A stretch of 64,000 bases of DNA, from positions 63,281 to 127,280 of the forward strand of contig CAJJDO010000014.1 of NCBI GenBank assembly GCA_905183005.1. The letters run 5' to 3'. Under the pieces are notes generated by a model. That model was not told the origin of the DNA. It searched no databases and saw only the letters and a list, made by a program, of their open reading frames with translations. Below are positions 22,373-34,521 of this stretch, piece by piece. Position 1 is the first letter of the stretch; the number at the start of each line of letters is the position of its first letter. This DNA comes from Paramecium pentaurelia (taxonomy: Eukaryota > Ciliophora > Oligohymenophorea > Peniculida > Parameciidae). The position numbers and the translations under genes were made by a program.

Positions 22373-24921
22373 TCACTCTATTGCATCAAAAATATCTCCT
22401 TTGCCACTTCTTCCCTTTCTTTTCTTAAACTCTTTATTTTTAGCTTATTGAGATTTTTCTTGAGCAGCCTACTGAATTCTTTCATCCATTTCATCAAATT
22501 CATTATCTTATGATTAACTATTATCCATAAACCATTCTTTAGGAAGATCCTCTGGATTAACAGTTTCCATATCTAAAGATTCAAAGTGTTTCTTCTAAAA
22601 ATCAGTAAGTACTATAATAATTTATTTATTAATTAATTACAATCCTTCTTTTCTTCTTCAGTTAATTCTTTATCAATTTCTTCATCTTCATCTTCGCCAT
22701 CTTCATCCTTCATACCTTTTCTCTATTCTTTCTTTAGTTATTCTCTATTTCTCTATTATTCAACTTTATTAAGCATGAATTCATCATACAATAAATCATC
22801 TAATTATTTCTCTTGAATTAATCTCTTTTCTCTTTAAACTGCTTCATCATTTCCTAAAGCTTTTTATTTCAAATATTATTCTAACATTTCTGGTTAATAA
22901 AGATGATTTCCTATAAATTATTAAGGTGCATTCTCTCTGACAGCTTTTAATTCTTCCATTGTTCTATAACGTCTTTCATCTGCATTGTATAACCATGCAA
23001 ATTTAGGTGTTGTTTTTAATCTATTAATAAGATGATCAATTTCTGTTTATATTGATCTTGGGAAATCTCCTTCAGTTTGAAGTTTAGTTAGGATATTTAA
23101 CAATTTAATTAAATCTGGTAATCTAGATATTTTTTATTATCTAACTATATCTTTTACAAGAGGATCAAACAAATCAGGTTCAAAATACTTAGCACTTATA
23201 CATGCATTCAATAATCTAAATTATTAGGCAGGTTGATATTTTAGACTTTTTTTATATTCTTTAACAAGAATACTATGACATTGTGATTTCATCAAATCAA
23301 ATAGATATTTTCTAGACAAATTTTTATTTTTCCCACATGCTTCAACTAATTCGATTGCTTCAAACCATTTTCTTTTAGATTTTTGATGCATACGGAATTC
23401 AGCATCAAAGAAATCATGTAAATATTAATTATCAATAGAAAGGGATAAAAATCCATATAAAGCTCCAAATGCTAATCTTGATGGGAATTCACCTTTAAAT
23501 TTGTAAAGACATTTTTCTATCTTTTTAATTACAACTTCATCATAAACACCATCTTTTCCCATATGANTGAGATTTTTCTTGAGCAGCCTACTGAATTCTT
23601 TCATCCATTTCATCAAATTCATTATCTTATGATTAACTATTATCCATAAACCATTCTTTAGGAAGATCCTCTGGATTAACAGTTTCCATATCTAAAGATT
23701 CAAAGTGTTTCTTCTAAAAATCAGTAAGTACTATAATAATTTATATATTAATTAATTACAATCCTTCTTTTCTTCTTCAGTTAATTCTTTATCAATTTCT
23801 TCATCTTCATCTTCACCATCTTCATCCTTCATACCTTTTCTCTATTCTTTCTTTAGTTATTCTCTATTTCTCTATTATTCAACTTTATTAAGCATGAATT
23901 CATCATACAATAAATCATCTAATTATTTCTCTTGAATTAATCTCTTTTCTCTTTAAACTGCTTCATCATTTCCTAAAGCTTTTTATTTCAAATATTATTC
24001 TAACATTTCTGGTTAATAAAGATGATTTCCTATAAATTATTAAGGTGCATTCTCTCTGACAGCTTTTAATTCTTCCATTGTTCTATAACGTCTTTCATCT
24101 GCATTGTATAACCATGCAAATTTAGGTGTTGTTTTTAATCTATTAATAAGATGATCAATTTCTGTTTATATTGATCTTGGGAAATCTCCTTCAGTTTGAA
24201 GTTTAGTTAGGATATTTAACAATTTAATTAAATCTGGTAATCTAGATATTTTTTATTATCTAACTATATCTTTTACAAGAGGATCAAACAAATCAGGTTC
24301 AAAATACTTAGCACTTATACATGCATTCAATAATCTAAATTATTAGGCAGGTTGATATTTTAGACTTTTTTTATATTCTTTAACAAGAATACTATGACAT
24401 TGTGATTTCATCAAATCAAATAGATATTTTCTAGACAAATTTTTATTTTTCCCACATGCTTCAACTAATTCGATTGCTTCAAACCATTTTCTTTTAGATT
24501 TTTGATGCATACGGAATTCAGCATCAAAGAAATCATGTAAATATTAATTATCAATAGAAAGGGATAAAAATCCATATAAAGCTCCAAATGCTAATCTTGA
24601 TGGGAATTCACCTTTAAATTTGTAAAGACATTTTTCTATCTTTTTAATAACAACTTCATCATAAACACCATCTTTTCCCATATGATATAGAAGTTGCCCT
24701 ATTGATTTTGCATAAAATTCATTCTCAGGATTATCTCTGACTGCTTTAAGTAAATCTTTGCTGCTTGAGTGATAAAAGGTCTCTGAATTGATATTAAGAT
24801 CATCCATATAAGTAGCCCAATTAGTATCATCTTTTATGAGCTTCCAGTCTTTTTTGAGTACAAATTTACAACCGTATATAGGTATATGGCATAATCTAGA
24901 TATTTTGCTTATAAGCAGCAT
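22373..24921 (-). CDS. hypothetical, possibly mitochondrial protein; broken in this assembly by a duplicated 1.1-kb block
   Basis: The gene starts at ATG 24921 (MLLISKISRLCHIPIYG, a plausible mitochondrial presequence). It continues through the block 23568-24685, then is interrupted by the N at 23567 and a second copy of the same block (22449-23566), and finally ends at 22373-22375 (GDIFDAIE). Removing one copy and one 29-nt intron gives 467 codons in perfect phase, so the true gene has one block. The protein has helical repeats (LRLLNACISAKYFEPDLFD-like) and an acidic tail (DEDGEDEDEEIDKEL). Family unknown; a mitochondrial RNA or ribosome partner is a guess. Confidence 0.7.
22449..23566. repeat. 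copy A of an unmerged 1118-nt block
   Basis: It matches 23568-24685 base for base with only a few differences (for example in the intron run tttatttatt/tttatatatt and cttcgcc/cttcacc). Lengths are identical and the copies meet at a single N. Confidence 0.95.
23568..24685. repeat. copy B of the unmerged 1118-nt block
   Basis: Begins directly after the N at 23567 with the same bases as copy A (tgagatttttcttgagcag) and runs on without a break into unique 5' coding sequence of the same gene. See copy A. Confidence 0.95.
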
Positions 24922-25011
24922 AATTAATATATTTATTATTTTAGACAATTAGTTAAAACACAAGTAATTTTTAAATTGAATAAATACATAAAATTTTTAT
25001 ATTGAATTCAA

Positions 25012-26372
25012 TCAAATTAAAGCTTGATCATCATTTGCTTTTTCTTTGTAATATTCAGCAATTGTAAAATCAAGATTATCTCCATGTTCTTCATCTTAAT
25101 TGATTCGATGTCGTATAGGTTATAATTCATTACTTTTTTCATTCTCTTTCCTTAAATCAATTATTAATAGAATAGCAATATAGGATACCATCATCAACAT
25201 ATTTATTGGATTAAATAAATGATGATCAAATCTTTCATAATACAAGTAAAATTAACTCTTTTAGAATGAATAGACAATGAAAAAGATGATGTCAATTATA
25301 AATAAGTCAAGTCCTAATAAATAAAAGATTAGAATTTACTAATTAAATTGGAATGTAAACTAATCATGACTTCATAAGCAAATATACCCGAATAGACCAA
25401 GAAACATAACCAACAAATAATCATAATTGTATGAATGTTTTCAACTTAATTTTCTAAGTCCTTAATAACGAACGATTAACTATCAAAGGCAATTAACCAT
25501 CTATCTATACTAATAGGAATAATGACAAAGATTGTTATAATAGTATTTCTACCTTTATTTGTATTATTATCCTAGCCTTTTAGGAAGGAAAGAATTTATA
25601 AGAAATATCTTAAAAATAAGAATTCTCCTATAGCATAACATGTCTATCCGATTAACCATTCTACAGCTTCAAATTCTGAGAAATAACACAAGGGTCTAAG
25701 TGGTTAAGCAATTAAAATTATCATTAGGAGCATATGATGTTGATTTTCTTTTATATATTTTCCTAAAGGAAGAAGATTATCTTCATCCTCATTGATCATT
25801 TTAATTGCTAATGCCAAAATTACAAAACATAAGAATGTAACAAATGAATCTTCTAAATATTTTAAATTATTTTTGAAATATGCCTCTAATTCTATGTCTA
25901 AACCTTTGACAAAAATAACATAAGCTGAAACTTTTATTAATTCAGGTGTCATTAGATAATTTTCATTTCCATCTGTATCTCCTGATTTGAATGAATAAGG
26001 TAAAGCTTTTAAATGATGTTTACTCAATTCCTCAATTCCTACTTAATTTTCATTAACTATAGGAAATGAATTATTAGTGTCAACCGATATTAATTCAGTC
26101 ATATTTAGTTATTACTCTGCAGGAAATTATTAATAATAAATGACAATATCAGGTATGTGTTGTAATTGGGTTTGTGTACGAAAATAGAATGTGACCATAG
26201 TTTCATTAGATTCCCATATATACCCACAACAGAGTATACTTTAATTTTGATTATCAACTTTTGTCTCACATTAACGATTAAGTTTGTCTGATTCAATAAA
26301 TTGGAGATCCAAGGATTTATCAACAAAATAGAATACCGCTATTGAGGCCACATAAATAATTAAAATTTTCAT
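25012..26372 (-). CDS. signal-peptide protein with about seven membrane helices
   Basis: One 26-nt intron; 444 residues. An N-terminal signal (MKILIIYVASIAVFYFV) leads into a ~110-residue luminal or extracellular part with Cys pairs (LCCGYIW). About seven hydrophobic helices follow, among them SFVTFLCFVILALAI, MLLMIILIAQPL, IITIFVIIPISI, IMIICWLCFLVYSG and NMLMMVSYIAILLII. The layout of signal, ectodomain and seven helices recalls the GOST or other 7TM receptor-like groups, but no diagnostic motif is seen. The charged tail is Glu/Asp-rich. Start ATG lies 18 nt from the divergent start at 26391. Confidence 0.7.
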
Positions 26373-26390
26373 TATTTTATTAACTGTTAG

Positions 26391-27661
26391 ATGAAGAGAA
26401 CATCATCATAATAAAGTATAGAAGGAAGAAGAGATTCAAATCATTTAGTTGGACTCATGAGTGAGAATGAGAAACTTCATAAATAAAATGAATCCTTAAT
26501 GAAGGAATTAAGTCTCATTAAAAATGATTTTGAGAGAATGTCTTAAAATGGTTAAAAGACAGTTAAGAATGGACGCAGAAAGAGTTGTGAAATCACAGGT
26601 GAAATGGTCACTTAGTAATAAATTAAATCTCTTGAAGAAGAACTATAAAATACATTAATGAGATTTAACACATTAAAAAAGGAATTCTCAATTAAAACTA
26701 CTTAATATTAAAATTAAATAACAAAATAGGCAAATCTAATTACTTAGCTATAAAATGAAAATGATATGCTTAAGATAAAGTTTGAAAACAAAGAAAATTA
26801 ATTCTTAGAGTTTAAATAAGGTTATTAAGAGAATTATTTAGAAAAATCAGGTATTAAAATTATAAATGAGAATCAAAAAATTAAATAATTATCTGAAAGC
26901 AATATCAAATTGACAAAATTACTTGAAGATAGGTTAGTTTAATTAGAATAGTTAACTAAAACATTAAATTAAAAGAATTAAGATCATATGAAAGAAATTG
27001 AAAAATACGAATCTTTATTAAAAGAAAAAGCACATCATTCTTCATTATCATAAGGAAAAAGTTTTGAATCCCTATAAAAAAAGATAGATATTCTCGAAAA
27101 AGATAAAATTCGATTAAATAGTGAATTAACAAAAACTAGAGATTTAAATTCAAAAGAAAAATAAATGTTATTGAAAGAAAAATAAAATGTAAATTTAGAG
27201 AAAGAGAAATTACATTCAGATATGTCTATTATTTAGTAATAATTAACTGATTATTACAATTAATTATAATAATGTGGATAATAACTTAAATAAAAAGATG
27301 AAAGTATTAAATAATTTTAATAATCTGAGAGTTTTTAAGGATATTAAAATCTATAATATGAAAATTAACAATAAAAAGCATTGATAACTTAATTACAAGT
27401 ATAAATTGGAAATCTTCAATAAACTAATAAAGCTCTACATGAAGAACTATTGTTTTTAAAGACTAATGCTCCATTAAGTAATAGAACAAATCTAAAAACT
27501 TACTTTGGATTAGATTCTCCATTCAAAAATATAGCAGATGAATAAAATAAATATAATGTCACTTTAAGTAAGAATTATATTTATTTTTTTTAGAAACAAG
27601 AACATAAAGTTCATTAGATTAGAGAGGCAGATCTTAGGAGAAGTATAAAAGGATGGAATGA
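26391..27661 (+). CDS. coiled-coil protein, 414 aa
   Basis: Start ATG 26391 (MKRTSSQQSIEGRRDSNHL). One 26-nt intron at 27568-27593; ends EKYKRME. Almost the whole length is heptad-patterned coiled coil (LEEELQNTLMRFNTLKKEF, LEKDKIRLNSELTKTRDL), broken by Gln runs. No catalytic motif. Probably a cytoskeletal or basal-body structural protein. It is divergent from the 7TM gene with only 18 nt between the two start codons. Confidence 0.75.
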
Positions 27662-28004
27662 TGGATATTGTTATATATATAAAAGTCTCAATTATTCATT
27701 AATTTCTATATTCAATAAAGGAAACATTAAAAATTCCTAATTGAAATAAGGCATCATTAATTAAATTTTCTGAATAGACATTTCCTAAGATTAATCGAAA
27801 AAATTAAAAAATAACCCAAAATTAGGATTTAATCTTAAACCTTAAGCCAATTGTTTAAAAATAACTAAATATTTATAAATTATAGAAAAATTATATAAAT
27901 TATCTAGTTTTGTTTAAGATATTCTATCAAACATTACTTCATAAAATATTTAATAATATTTAGAAACATTAGATGAATGAATTTAATTAACATTTAAATT
28001 GATA
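27662..28004. other. spacer, no gene seen
   Basis: About 340 nt between convergent genes. Frames are short on both strands and no RNA or repeat signal is visible. It is longer than most 3'-3' gaps here (often under 70 nt). Confidence 0.5.
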
Positions 28005-29555
28005 TCATTTTGTATCGCTAACTTATATCTTCTATTCCTTGTATCTTTTATATTCGTTAATAATTAATGGAATAAGGAAGCAACCAGCCACAATTGCATT
28101 GAGACTGCAGTATAAAAAAAGTATTGATTCTAAATATGGTACAATCAATTGATTTATGGCTGCAAACACTGCACCATATCCCATGACAACTGAAGTAACT
28201 GTAGCGGTAGATTTCTTGTTTCCTTTAAATTATAAATCATGATAGTACCCTTTAATTCTTTCATATTACTCAGTTCAATCACGATAGCACCTGAAACATT
28301 ATTATATACACCACCAATCATTAATCCTGTAAGAAATACTAAAATATAATAGAGAGCATAAGGTTATTCTAATTTTGATAAAAAGTTGATGCTGACCATA
28401 ACCACTGTTCCAATCCATAATGAAGGAACAATAAGACTTGCCCTTAGATTCCAATAAACTCCTGCATAACTAAAATAATGATAATATAATTACCATATCA
28501 AAATGCCCCCTGGAATTGTACCCCATTCAATCATTTAAGTAATCCATGCCACTCCTTCTAGATTTTCTCCCTTCAAATATGAAGGTAGCCAAAATGCAAG
28601 AATGTAGAAAACAGCCTTAATACAACCAAACGCGAATGCATACAAAGCAACATTAGGTAATTTCCAAGCTGAAATCATATTGATACTATCTTTTTTATTC
28701 TTCTTAGGTTTAGGAGGTACATGTGGATTCATTTGAGAGTCTCTATCCACTGTCAAAAGTGTTTAACTTAAATCAGTAATAAATGATTCTTATGAGACAG
28801 AAACTACTGATGCAGCTCTACTCATATATTCATCATGAGCCTATTTATAGACTAATGATTTTGTTAATGGATTCTTAAATTAAGCTATGTATTCTTTAGC
28901 AGAACTAGCTTCAATTAAAAAAATGTTGATGACTGACATTATTAAAACGCCAACTGCAGATACATATATGGGTGCCATAACACTCATACCTAGTTATTCA
29001 ATTAAGAGAGCAGCAAACAAGTCTCCTAAGATATTACCAACATTTGTGCATGCTGCAAAATAACCCATAACTATCATTTTATTTGGTTTACTCTGCCAAT
29101 TATTCATTATAGCCATCAATCCTGGCCATGCTGGAGCTTAAGAAATACCATTGAATATTTAAAGAACAAGCAATAACCATCGATTATGTTTTTCAACTGG
29201 CAATAATGCAGCTATCATGAATTATATGATTCCTGTAGAAAATGTTCCGCATAACATAAAAAGTTTTGGACCTATTCTATCTCCAATTTGACCAAGGCTA
29301 AGTAAATTATTTAATATACAAAAGCATTGAAGATCCATAAACAAAAAGGAATGAAAAGTTTACATATCCTAAATATTTTTTATCAAAATCATCAATTTTT
29401 TCATCATCATGTTCGTGATCATCTTATTTTGCTAATATTCCACTTGTGAAACTCCATGTTGATCTACATGAATGTAACATAGCATATTGCATAAAGCAAC
29501 AGATGAATACCTGAATTCTTTTAGCTCTCAATCCAGGAACAGCAGAATCAAACAT
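28005..29555 (-). CDS. SLC37-like major facilitator transporter
   Basis: Three introns (22, 24, 26 nt) leave 492 residues. The MFS core is clear: GQIGDRIGPKLFM between helices 2 and 3 (signature G-x-x-x-D-R), FNGISQAPAWPGLMAIMNNW, the second-half motif SYLKGENLEGVAWITQMIEW, and a C-terminal cytosolic tail ending KIQVSDTK. The order and the helix-4 motif fit SLC37, the sugar-phosphate/phosphate antiporters of ER and plasma membrane. A Ser-rich central loop separates the two halves. The start faces the gene at 29630 across 74 nt. Confidence 0.85.
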
Positions 29556-29629
29556 AAATTTAATTTTAACATTTATGCGTATATAAGAAGGAGCTATTGA
29601 AACATTCTATTATTATCTATGGCTTCAAA

Positions 29630-31095
29630 ATGACTCCATTATCCAAAATAAAGTTGAATTCCATCTCCCAGATACTCTTATCTATAGATTAGGAGTCATT
29701 CAAGTTTTTTATACATAAATTTATTCAGGCATGGTATTTCACTCATAACAATTAAATCCTTGTTAAAAAACTTGAAAATAGAACTCTATCTAATATAGAA
29801 ATTGCATTTCTTAAAGATTGTGAGAACGATGTTTGTGCTTATTTCATCAGTTGTAAACCAAAAAGAGACTTTTATCATACTTAAGAATCTAGAGGGGAAT
29901 TTCTATAAGATTAACTCAATATTGATTGCAGAACCTCAATACTCTACTTAAATCAGGAACAATTTAAATAATTTATACATAATTCAGATATTCATAGAAA
30001 TGGAATTTTGTAGAAATTTACTAAACCTGTTTTACCAAAAGAAAATGTAATCTAAGCTATTTGGAGTTAAAATATTTTACTCTTAAGTTAAAGAGTTAAT
30101 AATATTGAATTAACCTCTTCTAAATTTGATATTTATGAAAAATGTTCAACATTTAATAGTTCAGAATCTTATTCTAAAGCATATCCTGTTAAATCTAAAG
30201 TAATAACAAATTAAATTCAAAGAATTATCAATTATATCTCCACAAAAATTGGAATTCTCACTTATGAAAAATTTAGAGTAAATAGAGCTGTTTTCTATTG
30301 TAAAGTTGATTATCTACAAAGAATTAACATTTTATATTGCACATCCTTAAGATCTAATGATGAATGTCCTTATCCTATTTAATTTGGACAATTACTCAGA
30401 CCTGAAAATGTTAAAAATACTATTACTACAAACAAATAAAAACCTATTAAATTGATAATGGACATCTAATGTCTATCATGCCAATAATTTTGTTAAACTG
30501 AAGATTTATATCCCATTAAATATTAACGATTAATTACGTCAGAAGAACATAATAGGATGGACATTAAATCTTACTCAACCTAAGTTAAAAGAGCAGATCA
30601 TTATAATCATCAAAAAACTGAAGATAATCCAGAAAACTATATAGCTAACACAACTAAATTAATACCAGATATCATCAAGAAGCTTTTCCCTTCTTTGTCA
30701 TATAGTGTATAAATTACTATTATATTTAGGAATTTGCAAAAATGAAAGAAAATTCAGCCTTTTTGAATAAAGAAATACTTGTTTGTTTGAATTGCTATCT
30801 TAAATTTACACAAATTAAATTGAAATTTACTTAAACAAGCAGAAGATTAAAAATAAAATAAAAAAATAGATCTATTACTGATATTATTAGACAAGCATCT
30901 TGTGAAATATCCTAAAGACTTACTGAAAGAGATCATAGAGGAAATAAGGAATAATAAAAGATGAGTTTCTGCTTAACCTAAAGAAGTTCTTTACCAAAAA
31001 CTGCAGAATTTACTACAATGAAATCTTCTCGAACATCTTCTATAATGAAAAATAATATAACTTTGAGAAGCACTGCAAGAAAATCCTCTGTCTGA
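29630..31095 (+). CDS. hypothetical protein with two CxxC pairs, 480 aa
   Basis: One 23-nt intron gives 480 residues in phase. Start ATG 29630 (MTPLSKIKLNSISQILLSID). Two Cys pairs stand out: IQCLSCQQFC (~280) and LVCLNCYLKFTQ (~385), together enough for one zinc site, but the 100-residue gap is unusual. The middle has alternating strand-like segments (INILYCTSLRSNDECPYPI). The tail is basic and Ser/Arg-rich (RSSLPKT, SRTSSIMK). No signal peptide or membrane segment. I do not recognise the family; a zinc-binding axonemal protein would fit but is not shown. Confidence 0.65.
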
Positions 31096-31219
31096 TTATT
31101 TGATATTATTTAACATTTTATGTCAATGAATTACTACCATATTTTAATTTAAAATGAAAGAATATTATTTATAAATGACTATTCTCTTATTATAAAATAA
31201 ATGTTATTATAAATTTATT

Positions 31220-32416
31220 TCAAATTCTAAAATGATTAGAAATTATTTATTAAGCAATTTAATATTTTAATTTGTTTTTACTTGCCTATAAACTCTCAAT
31301 TAAATTCCCATGAATCTAAAGTAATGCATATATTTTTTCTCTAAACTCAATCTATTCAATAGATTCTGAAAATTCATCTAATTTTAATGCAATTATAGCT
31401 TAATATGTATATGGTAATTTCTAGAAAATTGTTAGTGAATCTATTTCTTCAATTATAAGCATAAATTGAATCATATATTTATGAGGCATGTTTGCCAAAA
31501 TACAAATATAAATGCCAATCAACTAATTGAGAGGTTTTTATTTTTAATTTCTATGTAATGAATGCATATTCGAAAAATTAGAAAAGCTATTCAAAATATC
31601 TTCCTTGTATTAGTCAATATGTATTGTTTTTAATCGCAATCTTGCCTATTCTATTATGAATTTTTTCACATCTTTAGTAATAATTTCATTTAAAATATAT
31701 CTTAACTAATAATGATTAACTTTTAGTTTAGATTAAGTAATACTCTCCATCCAAACATTTACTCCTATTGTTGAATCATATGAAATTACTCTAAATATAA
31801 ATTATATAAATTACCGATGAAGCATTCCTTATGGAATATAAAGCATTTCGTTTTTTTGGAGAATAACAAATTTGGATAATAATTTTTATCCTTTTTTTAG
31901 ATGATTATATTGTTCAGAACAAACTGATTCAAACTAAGACCAATTTATACACTTATTTCTCAAGTAAACAATTTTAGTACCTTCAACTACACCCAAATAA
32001 TTTTCATAACTATCATAATGCCAGCCACTATCTGTAAATCCTTTTGAACACCATAAGAATACATTGCCAGAATCATTCAATTATTTTGGGCAAGGCAAAT
32101 CTAATTAGATTTATGCCAAATACAATGTAAGTGGTCCCTTGTAATTTGAAAATTCTTGATATGTCATTGTCTCTTAAAATATGGTATTGCCTGTGAATGA
32201 GTTAGTTGTAGAAACTATTATGTCTAAAGGTTTTTCATGTAATAATTCAGCAATATTATGGTGAGTAAATAAAGACCATAGATCTTAAACTTTGAATTTA
32301 TAGGGTTTTGCTGATCTCTTTCCTTTAATATCTGATAAATTATATGTAATTGGAACATATTTCCATTTTTTTTAATTTTTCATGATTTTTCGTGACCTTT
32401 TATTTTTAGTGAGCAT
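31220..32416 (-). CDS. JmjC/cupin-8 family 2-oxoglutarate oxygenase-like protein
   Basis: One 24-nt intron; 390 residues. The cupin core shows TYQEFSNYKGPL, then WHYDSYENYLGVVEG with the Fe(II) ligands His and Asp (~134-137), LQKNEMLYIPQGMLHRVIS with the distal His, and VNVWMES. These positions match JmjC-only proteins such as HSPBAP1/JMJD types. The C-terminal third is helical. The family hydroxylates protein or RNA side chains, usually in nucleus or cytosol; substrate unknown. Start ATG 32416 sits 20 nt downstream of the histidine kinase stop on the same strand. Confidence 0.8.
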
Positions 32417-32436
32417 TTTAATATACAATAAATAAA

Positions 32437-34521
32437 TCAAAGCATAATTCTATTTTATTCTAACCATTATTGCAATTTGGCAATGTCTAAAGGCTTAACG
32501 AAGTATCCAACCATTCCAGCTTTCAAACATTCTTCTTCTTCTTAACCACCTGAATAGCCACTATGTCCCAAAATATAACCATTAAATCCCATACTTATCA
32601 GTCTTTTGCAAGTCTCAATTCCATTTAAGTTAGGTAAATCAATATCAAGAATCACAATTTTGTAATTTTTACATGCACAACTAGGTCCATGTTAAAATTA
32701 CTCAATTTTCTTAATACATTCAAATCCACTAAATGCTAAATTAACTCTATAACCTGATTATTCAAGTTAAATCTTAAGCATTTATAAGATGAAAGGCTAA
32801 TCATCAACAATTAAGATTTCAGGACATTAGCATCTAGAATATTAACTTAATTCTAATCCACTCATTCTAAAGCTATCACATTATTTTATCTAATTTAATG
32901 GTGCTTAAAAATATTCTCTTTATTAACGAACTACTGATTCCTATTAATACTTTTATTTATCTTCATTAAAGGAGTGATCATAAACCTAAAACGAAAACTT
33001 AGATCCTTTGCCTTCTCCTTCTGACACAGCTGATAAACCTTTTTAATCATAAGATAACTTTCTTGCTAAAACATTACTTATCATCAATCCTAATCCTATT
33101 CCTTATGGATTTGAATTGGTTGGATCATCCAACTTTCCAAAGGCAGTGAATAATTTGTTTTGATTTGCTGCAGTTATACCTAAACCTGTGTCAGACACTG
33201 TTATTTCTACTGATTTATTAATTGATCTACCTGAAATTGTAATAATTCCATTATAAGTAAATTTGACAGCATTCCCTAACAAATTAATTAAGATTTATCG
33301 TATCTTGTAAGGATCTGAGCATATTTTCTCAGGAATTCCTTATAGATTGATTACTAAATCATTATTTTTAGCATATGCTTAAACAACCATAATATTGTAG
33401 GTTTCTGTTATCAAATGATGTAGATTTAATTATTGTATATCTAATTTAAATTTTCCTACATTTAATACTGATACATCTAACAAATCTTGGATTAAATTAG
33501 TAAAACAATCTAATTAACTTAGCATAGGCAATAAATACTTTTAAACCATTTCTTCACTACACATAGGTTAAATTTATTAGACCATCAACTTAATCGATTA
33601 AAGTGGAGTTCTAAATTCATGTACAACTGTACTTAAGAAATTAGATTTATCTGTAATAACTCTTTATAGAAAAGTTACTAGATTCATTGAAGTCATATCA
33701 GTTACAATCAATAAGATAAATTCAGATTTTTTATTTTCAAACCTTTTAAAACTTACTTAAAATAGTGATTTCTCATTTTAAGGAAATTAACATAACATTT
33801 TGATAACTCCATTTTTTTCTTTTGGATTTTCTATTAAATGATCAAGTAATTTTTTCACAGTTTCGAATTATTAAAACGAATAGGATGATTTTAATTCTGA
33901 TTAATCATCAAATCGAGATTCATCAAAAGTGCTTTTTTTAAAATAAGTTTTATTATCAAATTCTTATTCATTTAGAATGATTTATTGTTCTTAAAATAAT
34001 GAGTTAATCCTTTCTAATTCATTAATTTATTATTGAACATTTTTCATTTATAAAAGATTATAAAAGGCTGCCTTCTTGTTCATACCTCCCATCATCTTTT
34101 TTAAATGTTTATTAATGAAAATAACTTATTTTTTCATATTTACCATTATAATACCATCCGGGAACATATTGAATATTTTTTAATATTAATCCATGCATCC
34201 AAAATCATTTATTTAAAGATCTTATGATGGTTCTGATTAATACTCATGTAAACTAGCTTTTCTTGAATAATTTGGTGAGGTTTAATTTTTTATTAATCCT
34301 GGAGAAGGCAGCTTAGAAGTTGAAATTTATCCTCCACTTTCCTTTTCTTTTTTATTTTAAATGTAATATTTCATACAAATATTTAACACCATAAAAAGTG
34401 AAAGCAAAGTACCAGTTATAGTATTCTCATTTGTCTCTCCCCACATTATGAAATAAAACATGCATATTAAAGCATCTATTAATTTTAAAACAATTGATTG
34501 TTTTTTCAATAAATATTGCAT
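32437..34521 (-). CDS. membrane hybrid histidine kinase with receiver domain
   Basis: Intronless, 694 residues, notable in a region full of introns. Two hydrophobic segments near the N-terminus (IVLKLIDALICMFYFIMW, TGTLLSLFMVLNICM) anchor it. A PAS-like stretch follows (MFPDGIIMVNMKKQVIFIN). The H-box is STVVHEFRTPLQSIK (~299), the N-box ILINLLGNAVKFTYNG (~417), the G-box DTGLGI (~445), and a C-terminal receiver has PEILIVDDQPF and the phospho-acceptor Asp in VILDIDLPN (~624), ending WLEQNRIML. It would autophosphorylate on His and pass phosphate to its own Asp. Ciliates are among the few protists with many hybrid kinases. The input signal is unknown. Confidence 0.92.

Noticed and set aside
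24544..24948. A separate gene with start at 24948
   Set aside because: That start is TTG and the frame continues through TAA codons; it is the 5' part of the gene at 22373-24921 beginning at ATG 24921.
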